Shown piece after piece: positions 1 to 9,232 of a stretch of DNA of 64,000 nucleotides. The stretch is from positions 121,148,045 to 121,212,044 of the forward strand of contig OY757024.1 of assembly GCA_963580285.1 (NCBI GenBank), given 5' to 3'. The DNA is from Lucinisca nassula (Eukaryota; Mollusca; Bivalvia; Lucinida; Lucinidae). The notes under the pieces were generated by a model. It was not told the DNA's origin. It searched no databases and was given only the letters and a program-made list of their open reading frames with translations. How positions within the stretch are numbered: the stretch's first letter is position 1; every line of letters starts with the position of its first letter. A program made the position numbers and the translations under genes.

Positions 1-41
1 CGGTTTACCAGTACTAGTGTGCGGGCCGGATTCAGCTCTGC
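1..41 (-). repeat. SINE-A fragment (head region), cut by window edge
   Basis: This short stretch matches, in reverse orientation, the head half of the ~300 bp SINE-A repeat seen complete at 14680-14981. The shared string includes the 'GGTTTACCAGTACT' block and the 'CAGCTCTGC' block. The rest of the copy lies outside the window or has been lost. Confidence 0.7.
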
Positions 42-129
42 GAGGGTTAACATTTCTTTTCCCTGTTTTCAGAGTTAGAATTCCGGACTGAAATAAAAAC
101 ACGTTCTTTTGAAAACAAACAAATAAGAA

Positions 130-155
130 ACACACACACACGCACGCACGCACGC

Positions 156-198
<43 letters not shown>
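130..198. repeat. (CA)n/(CACG)n microsatellite
   Basis: An almost pure CA dinucleotide run with a CACG/CGCA-interrupted centre. It is simple sequence with no coding value. Confidence 0.97.
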
Positions 199-199
<1 letters not shown>

Positions 200-450
200 C
201 GTGGACATGATTCTGCAATGAATTCAATCAATGTGTGATAAGATGTAACAACTTGTGCGGACAGGAGTACTGACTGACATTAGTACGGACATAGACTAAT
301 TACAGAATCCTCCTTGCGTTCAGACATGGACAGAATTAAAATCAGAAGACTTGTGTGGACGGAACAAACGGGCGGGCGAACATGAACTAAATGAAAGAAT
401 CCTTTCTAGCTAAACAATATGTCATTACACGTACAAACTTAAACGTCAAT

Positions 451-511
451 CTCTGTATGAAAGCATCATGCAGCCCAATCTATTTCTCTAAGCCACGATG
501 GGCGGGGGCTA
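451..511 (-). repeat. SINE-A head fragment
   Basis: About 60 bp match the antisense head of SINE-A (blocks 'AGCATCATGCAGCCC' and 'CGATGGGCGGGGGC'). Only the head is present, and I see no target duplication. Confidence 0.65.
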
Positions 512-656
512 TAAATCAGCATCTTTCTCCTCCAAACATTGACAGGCGTAGTATAGCCATGACTTGCATGACTGAAAAAAATACATCTATTATCATGTGT
601 ATATGTGTCTGCATGCGTGAGAAACGATGTCATTCTTTTCTGTGTTCATGTGCACC

Positions 657-657
<1 letters not shown>

Positions 658-719
<62 letters not shown>
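658..719. repeat. (GA)n microsatellite
   Basis: A pure GA run of about 60 bp. Any reading frame through it gives an artificial Arg-Glu repeat. Confidence 0.97.
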
Positions 720-720
<1 letters not shown>

Positions 721-1204
721 CTTTCATAAATATTTCTATTACATGTATATTATATTCTTCAAAACATAACTAGTGTGGATAAGTGGATAACTGTCTTAAT
801 GATGCGTTTCTAACAAGTACACACAATCTATGACATAAAGACTTTGCGTTGTTCTGCTATGTTTCATGTATTTGATTCGAACATAGATTGCGGATGCTAA
901 TTAAAACCGAAAGACGAAACAAAGTACACCATTACAAAGCACTCATTTCCTAATCAAAGACTTAATGCATTAGTTTTTTCTTGTTTAGATATAAAAAAAT
1001 ATATTGTGCATGCTTAATGAGACGATTCTAACGGCTACACACATTATACAGCGTTGCAAACAATACTTTTCCCCAGCAAAGTAAAGTTTTCAAACCTTTT
1101 GATTCAAACATAGTGGATGCTAGTTAGAACCATGTGGATGCTAGTTGGAACCACCTTTTTGCACGGGCAATCTTCCGCTTCGAGGATAAATATGATGAGT
1201 AGTG

Positions 1205-1790
1205 TTTGTTTGTTTGAATTGACCGTTTACGTCCCCGTCAACACAATTTTGGCCATTTTGGAGATGCTGCTTCCAATTTTGTGGGACTTTTACCCGACAT
1301 TGAGATGAAATGACATCTCAAACCCTGCCGCCCCAACAAACCAAAAGGCTTTATATGTAGGGACGGTCCGACTCGCACCACTTTGCCTGCCAGGCTTACA
1401 CTACCTAACGTTTTAGCTCTGCATGGAAGCGGCCCCCGCCCATCTGGGCTTGAAGAAATAGATGGGATGCATGATGCCTCCACGCAGAGCTGAAACCAAC
1501 CGCACATGAGTACTGGTATACCGCTTAGAGGATCTAAGCATGTGCAGGCAAAGCGGTGTGAGTTGGAAAGTCCATGCTTATAAACCCTATTGGTTTCATT
1601 GGGCGGCAGGGCTTGAGATGTCATTCCATCACAATGTCGGGTAAAAGTCCCACAAAACTGGACGCAACGTTTCCAAAATGACCTATACAGTGTTGACGGG
1701 GACGTTAAATCTCAAATAAAACAAACAAATCTGCACGGAAGCATCTTGCAGCCCAACCTATTTGTCAAAGCCCCGATGGGCGGGTGCCGG
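1205..1790 (-). repeat. SINE-A copy on minus strand, split by a second SINE-A
   Basis: The antisense SINE-A starts with its tail (TTTGTTTG) near 1205 and runs to 1430. It resumes at about 1743-1790 with the remaining head blocks. The interruption is the sense copy at 1431-1729. The sequence TCTGCATGGAAGC (1418-1430) is repeated as TCTGCACGGAAGC (1730-1742), a 13 bp target duplication with one mismatch. This shows that one SINE-A inserted into another. Confidence 0.85.
1431..1729 (+). mobile_element. Complete SINE-A inserted in an older SINE-A
   Basis: The copy begins GGCCCCCGCCCAT and ends ACGTTAAATCTCAAAT followed by an AAAC-type tail. It is about 299 bp long and flanked by a 13 bp duplication. 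It has the same boundaries as the copies at 14680-14981 and 41672-41961. No open frame is present, as expected for a SINE transcribed by Pol III and moved by a LINE enzyme. Confidence 0.87.
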
Positions 1791-1796
1791 ATGAGT

Positions 1797-2346
1797 AGTG
1801 TACACTCTTACAAACCTAACTTTTCCCCATCAAAGTATTTTACTTGTGTAGCTTTCTAAAAGAGTATCGGGTCCTTATATAGCTACAGATCACATAGTAA
1901 AGACTGATCAGTTTGCGTAGATGTGTAGGCTGATCTGAGTCTTTGCTGCATGCACATGTGAATTATTGGAATTGCTGTGCTAAAATAATCGTGTATGGTT
2001 AAATTGTCAATATTGTGTGATAATTGCCAAATATAGTCGATTTGTATACTTTTTTTTTTTTAAATTGATTCACTAATTAATTTAAAATGACACTTGGTGC
2101 GTGTCGTTGATAAAGGGATTAAAGAGATAAAGATATGATAAACAAGGTTAAATATTAATCGCATTGACTTCATCAAATACAAAATTATGGAATTCGATCA
2201 GAAAGAAAACAATTAAGTGATTGTTTCCTTTATACCCCTAATAAGTGCCTTTTTGAGAGAAAAAATCCTTTCCGCTATTTAGGGTAAAGTCCTTTTCGAG
2301 AAATGGAAGAAAAATAATCGTGTATGGTTAAAGGACTCCTTTTCGT
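1797..2346. other. AT-rich DNA, nothing recognised
   Basis: I see no open frame of note, no tandem structure and no clear repeat boundary. Short stretches near 2236-2330 (CCTTTTTGAGAG, TCCTTTTCGAG) resemble each other and the bases after 17444, so this may be flanking DNA of the host SINE-A. Confidence 0.4.
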
Positions 2347-2366
2347 GTCGCCCCCGCCCATCGGGG
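2347..2366 (+). repeat. Head of the SINE-A copy that received the Gypsy element
   Basis: These 20 bp equal the first bases of SINE-A and stop at CGGGG, where the LTR begins. The same SINE continues at 16991 with GGGGCTTG. GGGG is therefore the 4 bp target duplication of the LTR retrotransposon. Confidence 0.88.
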
Positions 2367-3173
2367 TGCAACGGGGATGCCCTTTTTGGTCCATATTTTT
2401 GTAATATAAGAACTTTATCCCTACCTCGGAAACTCCAATTAGAACGTTATTTATTCCAAACGTTTGTGTTGCATTTTTCTGTCGTTTTCCGCTGCTTCGT
2501 CCGCCATTATTTTTGACGTAACCGACCTTGACGAAGTAAGCTCATTGGGTATGAATGGGATCGCCCGTAGCTCTTTTTGTAAGCCATTACCTGATTGGTT
2601 GGCTTCCCTTTATAAGCCCGTGATTCAATTTATATGTCGCATTGGACTCAATACGAGGTGCTCGTTCAAGTCTCTTGCCCTTTCTCTTTTCGGAAGCAAT
2701 GTGAGCTTCTCACTCACTTCCGAACTTAAGTCTCTTCATTTCGGCTCAAAGATCTAAAAAGGGAGGGTGGACGTATTTTCATGTTAGGCACACACTTTTC
2801 TTAGGGGATATTAGAAGTAACTAAGGGGGTGGTTCGTTGTCTTGGGGTCTCAAGCCTGACTCAGGGGGGATCCTCAGACTGTGCTCCGTTCCACTGGTCC
2901 TTCCAATGCTCAGTATATAAGGCAAGCTTTTCATCTTGCTAAAATGTTTGAATTGTGATTTATTTGCTAGGGAAAAACATAGAAACTCTTTTTCTCGTTT
3001 CATTACTGCTTCCCAAGATTGCGTCTTTCTCCTGGTAAATCGAGCCTGGGTACACACAACCGGGCAGGGGGAGGTGTCAGTAGTCTGTCGCCTGACCCTG
3101 CTCAGTTGATCAGACGAACCGTAACCCGGTCTGGGTATACTGGAGAGGTCAAAAGGGGACTAGCCCCGTTACA
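2367..3173 (+). repeat. 5' LTR
   Basis: About 807 bp, TG...CA ended, and nearly identical to 12243-12518 joined to 16458-16990. A TATATAA box lies at 2914-2920 (also in the 3' copy at 16729-16735). It would place transcription start within the last ~230 bp of the LTR. Short open frames across the LTR are conserved between copies only because the DNA is; I do not treat them as genes. Confidence 0.93.
2914..2920 (+). promoter_or_regulatory. Candidate TATA box of the LTR promoter
   Basis: TATATAA in the context CTCAGTATATAAGG, present in both LTRs. The position, two thirds into the LTR and ahead of gag, fits a Pol II core promoter at the U3/R border. This is inferred from position and consensus only. 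Confidence 0.5.
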
Positions 3174-3176
3174 TTT

Positions 3177-3186
3177 TGGTGCCGTG
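3177..3186 (+). promoter_or_regulatory. Primer-binding site, tRNA-His-like
   Basis: TGGTGCCGTG starts 3 bp after the LTR end. TGG pairs with the CCA end of a tRNA, and the following bases are complementary to a tRNA whose acceptor stem starts GCCGTG. From memory of metazoan tRNAs this is tRNA-His, with about 10 matching bases before divergence. It primes minus-strand cDNA synthesis. Confidence 0.7.
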
Positions 3187-3205
3187 TCCTGCCAGGATAT
3201 AAAAG

Positions 3206-4867
3206 ATGGCCTCTTGGGAGGATGGTGAAAATGGGAAATATAACCCCACACAAGATAGGTTTATTTTACCTACATGTACTGATGATAGCCAATATGCTTC
3301 ACTAAACCCGTTTGACACGAATAAGCAGATCAGTCAACCGAAACGCTGGCACAAAAGTGCAAGTGTTGTCACGGATGGGTTGAGAGAAAGTCAGTCTTTG
3401 CATGATAAATCCAGTAACTGGAAATATTTTGAGGATTCTCAGGTAGGGGCTCGTAAAGATTCTGTACCCTATACGCCTTTCTCGAATCTAGATCCAGAAA
3501 TTTACACGTGTTATGCACAACATGAACCACTGTTCTCTAGCACGCCAGGTTATTCCGGTAGAAATGTAGATCTACTTGACTTGGATAACCATACATGTAT
3601 CGCTGACCAAGACCCGCGTAGAGTAAGGTTCTCTGAAGCAGGTCTATACAATTCAGTACCGTTTTCGGGGCAGACATGTGAAGCTGTATTTGCTGATAAC
3701 TATCGTGGATCACAAGGGCTCGGAGGTCAAACAGGGTTTCAGCTCAGTGAGCCCCGGGTTAACGATGACCTATATCAAAATAACAGTCAAAGCTACACCG
3801 AATGGCCTGTTTATCCACAGTCCCATGATAATACACCCTGTCCCACGCCTACGCGTCGGCAATTTGGACCAACATTTACTTCAAATGCACAGCCGCGCTT
3901 TGTCCCCAGTGTTGTGAATAGTAATTACCAACATTCCACATCCACGGCTGCTAATCTGCAAATACCTCAGCGTTTGTCATATCCCTATTCGGCATCGTTT
4001 CGAACTAGAGCAGATCGGTTAGTAAGACGGGAAAAGGGACCTGATAAATTTGATGGGAAAACAGTAGACTTGGAGGATTATTTAGTCCATTTTGAGCAAG
4101 TTGCAGCTTGGAATAATTGGGGTTACACTGAAATAGGGCTCCAATTGTCAATGAGTTTGAAGGGCCCTGCCCAGAAACTTCTTACAGATATGCACCCTAG
4201 TCAAGTAAGAGATTATAATTCTCTAAAACGGGCACTTGAAACCCGCTTCAATCCACATGAAAAATGCTTTGCTTATCGGAGCGAATTTCGGTCTCGGGTG
4301 CGCAAAAAGAATGAAACTCCAGCCGAGTATGGATACGCACTTAAGAGATTGGCTGACATGGCATTTCCCAGAGTACATTATACGGGTCGCGAACAATATA
4401 CAATTGATCAGTTCATTCACGGGTTAAGCAATTCTGAATTAAGGAAACACGTACAGCTTAGGCACCCTGCTACTTTGGCTATGGCAATATCGTATGCTGT
4501 TGAATTTGAAGCCGTTGATTCTAAGCTTTCTGCCGACAAAAAGCCCGCTCACGTACGCTTTAGTTTAGATCAGGAAACAAGTTGCAAGTCAGTTCTTACT
4601 GAAACTGATTTTCAGCTTAGAGAAAAACAAATGTCAGAGCTGCTTGAAAGCTTAAAGAATTTGCTCCATCAAATGACTCCTGAACGAACTGAAAGAATTA
4701 AAAGTAGGTCACCCAGCCCTCGAGCCAAATCGAGGATTGAGTGCTATGAATGTCCTGGCTATGGACATTATGCTTCTGATTGCCCAAATAAACGCAAAAC
4801 CAGACGTTCTTCGAGTCCTAGTCCGAGTCGAAAGGCTAGTTCAAATAAAAGCAAACAGGAAAACTAG
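3206..4867 (+). CDS. gag: Gag polyprotein of the Gypsy element (intact)
   Basis: 553 residues, opening 20 bp after the PBS with AAGATGGCC, the first good start in the leader. The N-terminal ~275 residues are low-similarity and polar. Residues about 277-440 form the retrotransposon Gag/capsid-like region, with an 'F-E-Q-V-A-A-W' helix and a 'PAEYGYALKRLA' segment typical of the family. One CCHC zinc knuckle is at 513-526 (C-x2-C-x4-H-x4-C), followed by a basic Arg/Ser-rich tail. Gag builds the cytoplasmic particle and the knuckle binds genomic RNA. The stop codon TAG (4865-4867) lies directly after the slippery heptamer of a frameshift signal leading into pol. No break is seen, unlike in pol. 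Confidence 0.9.
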   Translation: MASWEDGENGKYNPTQDRFILPTCTDDSQYASLNPFDTNKQISQPKRWHKSASVVTDGLRESQSLHDKSSNWKYFEDSQVGARKDSVPYTPFSNLDPEIYTCYAQHEPLFSSTPGYSGRNVDLLDLDNHTCIADQDPRRVRFSEAGLYNSVPFSGQTCEAVFADNYRGSQGLGGQTGFQLSEPRVNDDLYQNNSQSYTEWPVYPQSHDNTPCPTPTRRQFGPTFTSNAQPRFVPSVVNSNYQHSTSTAANLQIPQRLSYPYSASFRTRADRLVRREKGPDKFDGKTVDLEDYLVHFEQVAAWNNWGYTEIGLQLSMSLKGPAQKLLTDMHPSQVRDYNSLKRALETRFNPHEKCFAYRSEFRSRVRKKNETPAEYGYALKRLADMAFPRVHYTGREQYTIDQFIHGLSNSELRKHVQLRHPATLAMAISYAVEFEAVDSKLSADKKPAHVRFSLDQETSCKSVLTETDFQLREKQMSELLESLKNLLHQMTPERTERIKSRSPSPRAKSRIECYECPGYGHYASDCPNKRKTRRSSSPSPSRKASSNKSKQEN

Positions 4868-5520
4868 GTTCGGCTGAGCTTGTGGCCGAAAGCTCAGCCG
4901 GTTCACGTGACAAAGAGAACAGGCCACCAATACACATTTCACCAAAGTCATGCATGTTTGTGAACATCACTGTAGGGGATCAAACTTGTCGCTGTTTGAT
5001 TGATACGGGGTCCAGTGTAAGCATTCTGGCCAAAAGCATCTTCAATAAAATCGGAGGTGATGAATCACAGTTGCAAAAAGTTGAGCAAACTTTGACTACT
5101 GCTGATGGCACACCTATGGCTGTCTTAGGTTCTAATCTGTACCAAATAGACATTAATGGTTATTTAACTCAACTTTCTTTAGTAATAGCTGACATCAGTG
5201 GCGTAGATGGGATTTTAGGCATGGACTTCCTGTCTGAGCCTGGCATTACACTCAATATAGGCCAAAACAAAATGCACATTCATGGAAATACCATAACTCT
5301 TCTTCGCGATGGAAACTACCAATGTGCCCGAGTCGAACTTGGACAGAAGGTTTCCATCCCTCCATGTTCAGAAATTGAGGTTAAGGCCATAGTTGAGGGG
5401 AAAGTAGGCCAATGTGACCATTCCATTATAGAGCCTGTGAAGTTGTTGAACAAGAAGGGGTTATTAGTGGCTCGAACTGTTTTAGATTCCAATCAGTCTG
5501 AACCATCATGTCAGTATTGA
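4849..5520 (+). pseudogene. pol: Pol, part 1: aspartic protease region
   Basis: The frame opens at 4849 inside the end of gag and is -1 relative to it. I assume entry by frameshift and no independent start. The retropepsin motif LIDTGSSVSIL is present (Asp-Thr-Gly near residue 41 counting from the GTG at 4882), followed about 70 residues later by the second-flap motif DGILGMDFL. The protease would process Gag and Pol in the particle. The frame ends at 5518-5520, but the downstream linker and RT continue in a different frame that opens at 5502. I see no slippery sequence in the 5502-5520 overlap, so a one-base indel is the likely cause. The active-site residues are intact. Confidence 0.85.
4858..4900 (+). 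promoter_or_regulatory. Programmed -1 frameshift signal between gag and pol
   Basis: The heptamer GGAAAAC (4858-4864) is read in the gag frame as G-GAA-AAC and is followed at once by the gag stop TAG. After a 6 nt spacer a perfect 11 bp inverted repeat follows: CGGCTGAGCTT (4871-4881), loop of 8 nt, AAGCTCAGCCG (4890-4900). Pol is in the -1 frame and is open from 4849, so the overlap spans the heptamer. The layout (slippery site, 5-8 nt spacer, stable stem) is the classical -1 design. The G-GAN P-site is less usual; MMTV pro/pol G-GAU-UUA is a remembered precedent. Confidence 0.75.
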
Positions 5521-5902
5521 ATTTATCTGACACAAAAGTCAAACTTCAGAGAAATACCTTGATGGGGACCATCCAACCTGTAGAAAGTATTCAAGAACTT
5601 TCCGTTCAAACCGGCTCACAAGCACTTGGTGACAAGGCTCCCTTTCCCGAACATTTAAGGCCCTTGATTGACAATGTGTCCTCTGAACTTACTTCAGAAC
5701 AAAAGCAAAAGTTAATGCAGGCGCTCATAGAATACCAGGACGTTTTTGTTGGTCCTGATGGAAAACTGGGTCGCACTGACTTAGTTAAACACAAAATAGA
5801 CACTGGGTCTAGTGTTCCTACTAGAGTACCACCTCGTAGAACCTCTTATGCCCAAAAGAAAATCATTGAGTAGGAAATAGAGAAAATGATTCAACAAGAT
5901 AT
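5502..5902 (+). pseudogene. pol: Pol, part 2: protease-RT linker and start of RT
   Basis: This frame carries the linker (NLSDTKVKLQRNTLMGTIQP) and the conserved run-up to RT: HKIDTGSSVPTRVPPRRTSY. It is interrupted by an in-frame TAG at 5871-5873, after which the same frame continues up to the SINE insertion at 5917. The stop lies in the stretch that normally leads into the RT fingers. It is a nonsense change in an otherwise well-conserved segment. Confidence 0.85.
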
Positions 5903-5916
5903 CATTGAACCTTGCA

Positions 5917-5990
5917 CCGGCCCCGATAGCTCAGTTGGTGGAGTGTCCGCTCCGGGGAACGGGAGGTCTCGGGTTCGATCCCGGGCCGCG
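5917..5990 (+). promoter_or_regulatory. Internal Pol III promoter (tRNA-like head of the SINE)
   Basis: A-box and B-box matches are spaced about 34 nt apart, as in tRNA genes. The head lacks a credible complete cloverleaf 3' end with its own terminator, so it is a SINE promoter and not a tRNA. Confidence 0.75.
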
Positions 5991-6246
5991 ACATACCAAA
6001 GTCGTTAAAAATGGTACTAGCTGCTCCTCGCTTGGCACTCAGATTTACGGGGTAGAGCTAGGACTGGTCGATCCAGTGTCAGGATAATGTGACTGGGTGT
6101 GGTATCATGTAATGTGTCTGGGACATGATACTTCAGTGAGGCAGCACTATAAACGTGAGCATTGAGCTCCCTGTCGCAACCAGACACCGTCGTGATATGA
6201 CTGAAAAAATGTTGAAAGCGACGTTAAACCCGAATTCACACACACA
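5917..6246 (+). mobile_element. tRNA-derived SINE inserted in the RT domain
   Basis: The insert is flanked by the 14 bp duplication CATTGAACCTTGCA (5903-5916 and 6247-6260). The head is tRNA-like, with an A box TAGCTCAGTTGG at 5927-5938 and a B box GGTTCGATCC at 5972-5981. A long central body follows, and the 3' end is AAAGCGACGTTAAACCCGAA plus a CA-rich tail. The head folds like a tRNA, but the long body marks it as a SINE and not a tRNA gene. Bivalve V/MESC/Deu-type SINEs have this build; I cannot assign the family. Insert plus duplication is 344 bp, which explains exactly the frame change between the RT parts on either side. Confidence 0.93.
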
Positions 6247-6473
6247 CATTGAACCTTGCAGCAGCCCCTACGCTGCACCTGTCCTACTCGTCACCAAGAA
6301 AGACGGTTCAATTCGTTTTTGCGTTAACTATCGTAGATTAAATATCCAGACAAAGAAAGATGCATATCCCTTGCCCAGAATAGACACTTGTCTAGAGTCC
6401 CTTGCAGGTGCAAAGTGGTTCAGTACGTTAGACTTAGCCAGTGGCTACTGGCAGTGCGAAATGGATTTTTTTT
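6247..6473 (+). pseudogene. pol: Pol, part 3: RT fingers and palm, N-terminal half
   Basis: Immediately after the SINE the RT resumes with [20 protein letters not shown], then the YPLPRI motif and the first catalytic block [12 protein letters not shown], whose Asp binds metal. The frame is lost in a run of eight T at 6466-6473: the downstream motifs are in the frame one base earlier, consistent with loss of one T. This is the third independent break in pol. Confidence 0.88.
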
Positions 6474-7094
6474 CAGCAAAGAGAAAACTTGTTTCGTCAC
6501 TCACCAGGGCACATTTGCCTTCAAAGTCTTGCCGTTTGGTCTTTGTAATAGTCCGGCTACCTTTGAACGCCTCATGGATATTGTTTTAAGGGGATTGCAA
6601 TGTGACAAATGCCTATGCTATCTTGATGATGTCATTGTGTTTGGCTCATCTTTTGAAGTAGCCCTTGAAAATCTTAAGGCCGTATTTGAAAGATACAAAC
6701 AAGCCAATCTTAAGATCAAACCCAGTAAATGTGCTTTGTTTCAAACTGAAGTGTCCTATCTGGGCCACATAGTCAATGAATCGGGAATCAAATGTGACCC
6801 CACCAAAGTTCAAAAGGTTCAAGAATGGCCTGTTCCCTCCAATTTCATTGAACTGAAACAAATATTGGGACTCGTAGGATATTATCGCAGGTTCATTCCT
6901 GAATGTAGTACAATCACAGCTCCTTTGACAAGATTGTTAAAGAAAAACACTAAATTTATTTGGGACTCAAACTGCCAAAACGCTTTTGAAACACTGAAAC
7001 AGAAATTAGTGACTGCTCCTATCTTGTCCTATCTAAAATATGATGAGGGAACTTTCATTCTGGACACAGACGCTAGTCTTTATGGAATAGGCTA
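6466..7094 (+). pseudogene. pol: Pol, part 4: RT palm/thumb with YLDD, start of RNase H
   Basis: After the T run the second frame gives [20 protein letters not shown] and the catalytic motif CYLDDVIVF (near 6620-6645). The thumb/connection follows with YLGHIVNESGIKCDPTKV and LGLVGYYRRFIPECS. RNase H begins at ILDTDASLYGIG, whose Asp is the first catalytic residue. The frame then runs into TAA at 7093-7095, created by the junction of a 244 bp tandem duplication. Confidence 0.9.
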
Positions 7095-7338
7095 AACTGA
7101 AACAAATATTGGGACTCGTAGGATATTATCGCAGGTTCATTCCTGAATGTAGTACAATCACAGCTCCTTTGACAAGATTGTTAAAGAAAAACACTAAATT
7201 TATTTGGGACTCAAACTGCCAAAACGCTTTTGAAACACTGAAACAGAAATTAGTGACTGCTCCTATCTTGTCCTATCTAAAATATGATGAGGGAACTTTC
7301 ATTCTGGACACAGACGCTAGTCTTTATGGAATAGGCTG
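6851..7338 (+). repeat. 244 bp tandem duplication in pol
   Basis: Bases 6851-7094 are repeated at 7095-7338, apparently without mismatch. The unit covers the RT connection to the first RNase H motif. Because 244 is not a multiple of three it shifts the frame. The lack of divergence between copies means it arose very recently, or is an assembly artefact. Confidence 0.93.
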
Positions 7339-9232
7339 TGTTTTGTCACAGAAGCAACAAAATGAAGAACGTGTCATAGTTTATGGCAGCAAGACTTTAA
7401 GTAAATCACAGAGACGTTATTGTACTACATATAGGCAGTTACTGGCTGTTGTGACTTTTGTAAAGGAATTCAGGCACTATCTGTGGGGTAGACATTTTAT
7501 TATAAGGACAGATCACAGTTCCTTAGTTTGGATAAAAAATTTCAAAGAGCCTGAAGGCATGCTTGCAAGATGGCTTACCGTTTTGGACACGTATGACTAT
7601 GAAATTCAGTTTAGAAGGGGAGCTAATCACGGTAATGCCGATGCAATGAGAAGATTACGCCCAAAAATTTGTAAAAGGGATGACTGTCCCGATTGCTTAG
7701 AGTCAAGAAAAGCTCGAGGAAAGCAATCTGCTTACATTCAAAAACAGCCATTATCTCCTCCTTCATCCGGAGTCACTGAGCAGTTGAATATTGTTGCCCC
7801 GGTACATGAAAACAGAAATAATCCAGGTACTGGGTGTGCTGGCGGTGCTTTGAAAAATAATCAAAGTACCGTGGGTACTGCCAGTGATTTGCAAAATAAT
7901 CAAAGTACCGTGGGTACTGCCAGTGATTTGCAAAATAATCAAAATACCGTGGGTACTGCCAGTGATTTGCAAGATAATCAAAGTATCGTGGGCACTGACA
8001 GTGATTTGCTAAATTATCAAAGTACTGAGGACACTGCTGGTGGTTCTGGTGAAACTAATGTTAGCAGTGCCCTACAGGATCCTGAAATATTGCCAAACTG
8101 GCTAGATGTATGGTCTCCTCAGCAAATCAAAGAATGGCAAGAAAATGATGAATCCCTTTTGAAGATTCTTCTTCTAAAATCTCAGTTCCAAAATAAACCC
8201 CCTAAGGCTGAAATTTTACCATGTTCTAACGCAGTCAAAACATTGTGGTCAAACTGGGAGATGTTAGAAGTTCATGATGGTAATCTTTATCACAAATGGA
8301 TTACTGAGGCATCACCAGATGGTTATGTGTTGCAGCTTGTAGCTCCTCAGAAGCTTAAGTCTGTAATATTTAAACATCTTCACAGTACGCATACTGCAGG
8401 GCATATGATCAGAGAAAAAACTATCACGTCAATAAGACGTCGCTTTTATTGGCCCGGGATGTCCTCTGATATCAGAAGGTGGTGTAAGCAGTGTTCCATT
8501 TGTGCAAAGAGTAAACCAGGTCCAGGGATTGGGAAGGCACCTTTGACTCAATTTATAGTAGGTGCACCAGTAGAAGTTATAGCCCTTGATATAGTAGGTC
8601 CATTAAAACAAACCGCAAATGGGAACTCTTTTATACTGGTTCTGGGAGATTATTATACAAAATGGAAGGAGGCCTGGGCTATTCCTGATCATACTGCATT
8701 GACGGTAGCTGATAAACTTGTCACAGAATTCATCTGCAGATTTGGTTCTGTAAAACAAATTCATACGGACCAAGGCCGTGAGTTCGAATCTCATTTGTTT
8801 GCATACATTTGCAGACTATTGGGGATCGAGAAAACAAGGACTTGTCCGTACAGGCCCCAAAGCGACGGCCTTGTCGAAAATTTTAACAAAAGTTTTAAAC
8901 AAATGTTAACCTGCTTCGTCAATGACCATCAGGATGACTGGGATGACTACCTCCCATTTTTACTTATGGCCTACAGAAGTACTGTACATGATAGCACATC
9001 TTGCACACCAAATTTACTCATGTTAGGAAGAGAAATGTCCTTGCCTATAGATTTAATGGCAGGTAACACCTCTCAGACTGAAAATCATGTTTGTACAGTG
9101 GAGTACGTTGAATGGGTACGAGACAGTATGGAAAACTGCTTCGCATTTGTTCAAAAATCTTTGCAAAAAGCCGCACTTAGACAAAAGAAATATTATGACA
9201 GAGGGTTGAAACCTCGCTCTTTCAATATATGA
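7095..9232 (+). pseudogene. pol: Pol, part 5: RNase H and integrase
   Basis: A 2.1 kb open frame covers the end of the duplication and RNase H (TDASLYGIGCVLSQ, TDHSSLVW, terminal GNADA motif). A spacer follows with five imperfect 13-residue repeats. The integrase has an HHCC zinc-binding region (HTAGH ... CKQCSIC) and a DDE core: Asp in VIALDIVGP, Asp in HTDQGREFES, Glu in QSDGLVENFN. All catalytic residues are present. A TGA at 9230-9232 interrupts the frame just before the C-terminal domain, and the same frame continues to 9643. RNase H removes the RNA template and integrase inserts the cDNA. Confidence 0.92.
7862..8050 (+). repeat. 39 bp minisatellite coding for 13-residue repeats
   Basis: Units start at 7862, 7901, 7940, 7979 and 8018. 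The first two are identical and the later ones decay. The repeated peptide is of the form NNQSTVGTASDLQ. The unit length is a multiple of three, so the pol frame is kept. It lies in the variable RNase H-integrase spacer. Confidence 0.95.

Noticed and set aside
391..729. 112-residue frame
   Set aside because: Its C-terminus is the translated (GA)n microsatellite, and the rest has no motif and overlaps a SINE-A fragment.
2464..2757. 97-residue frame also found at 12340
   Set aside because: It is LTR sequence present in both LTRs; similarity follows from the repeat and there is no protein motif. In the second copy it fuses by chance with LINE coding sequence.
5502..5520. Second programmed frameshift between protease and RT
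   Set aside because: The shift would be -1 again, but no slippery heptamer or stem is visible in the 19 nt overlap; a one-base indel is simpler.
5917..5990. Possible tRNA gene with good A and B boxes
   Set aside because: It is the head of a 330 bp SINE with a 14 bp target duplication inside pol, so it is not an independent tRNA gene.
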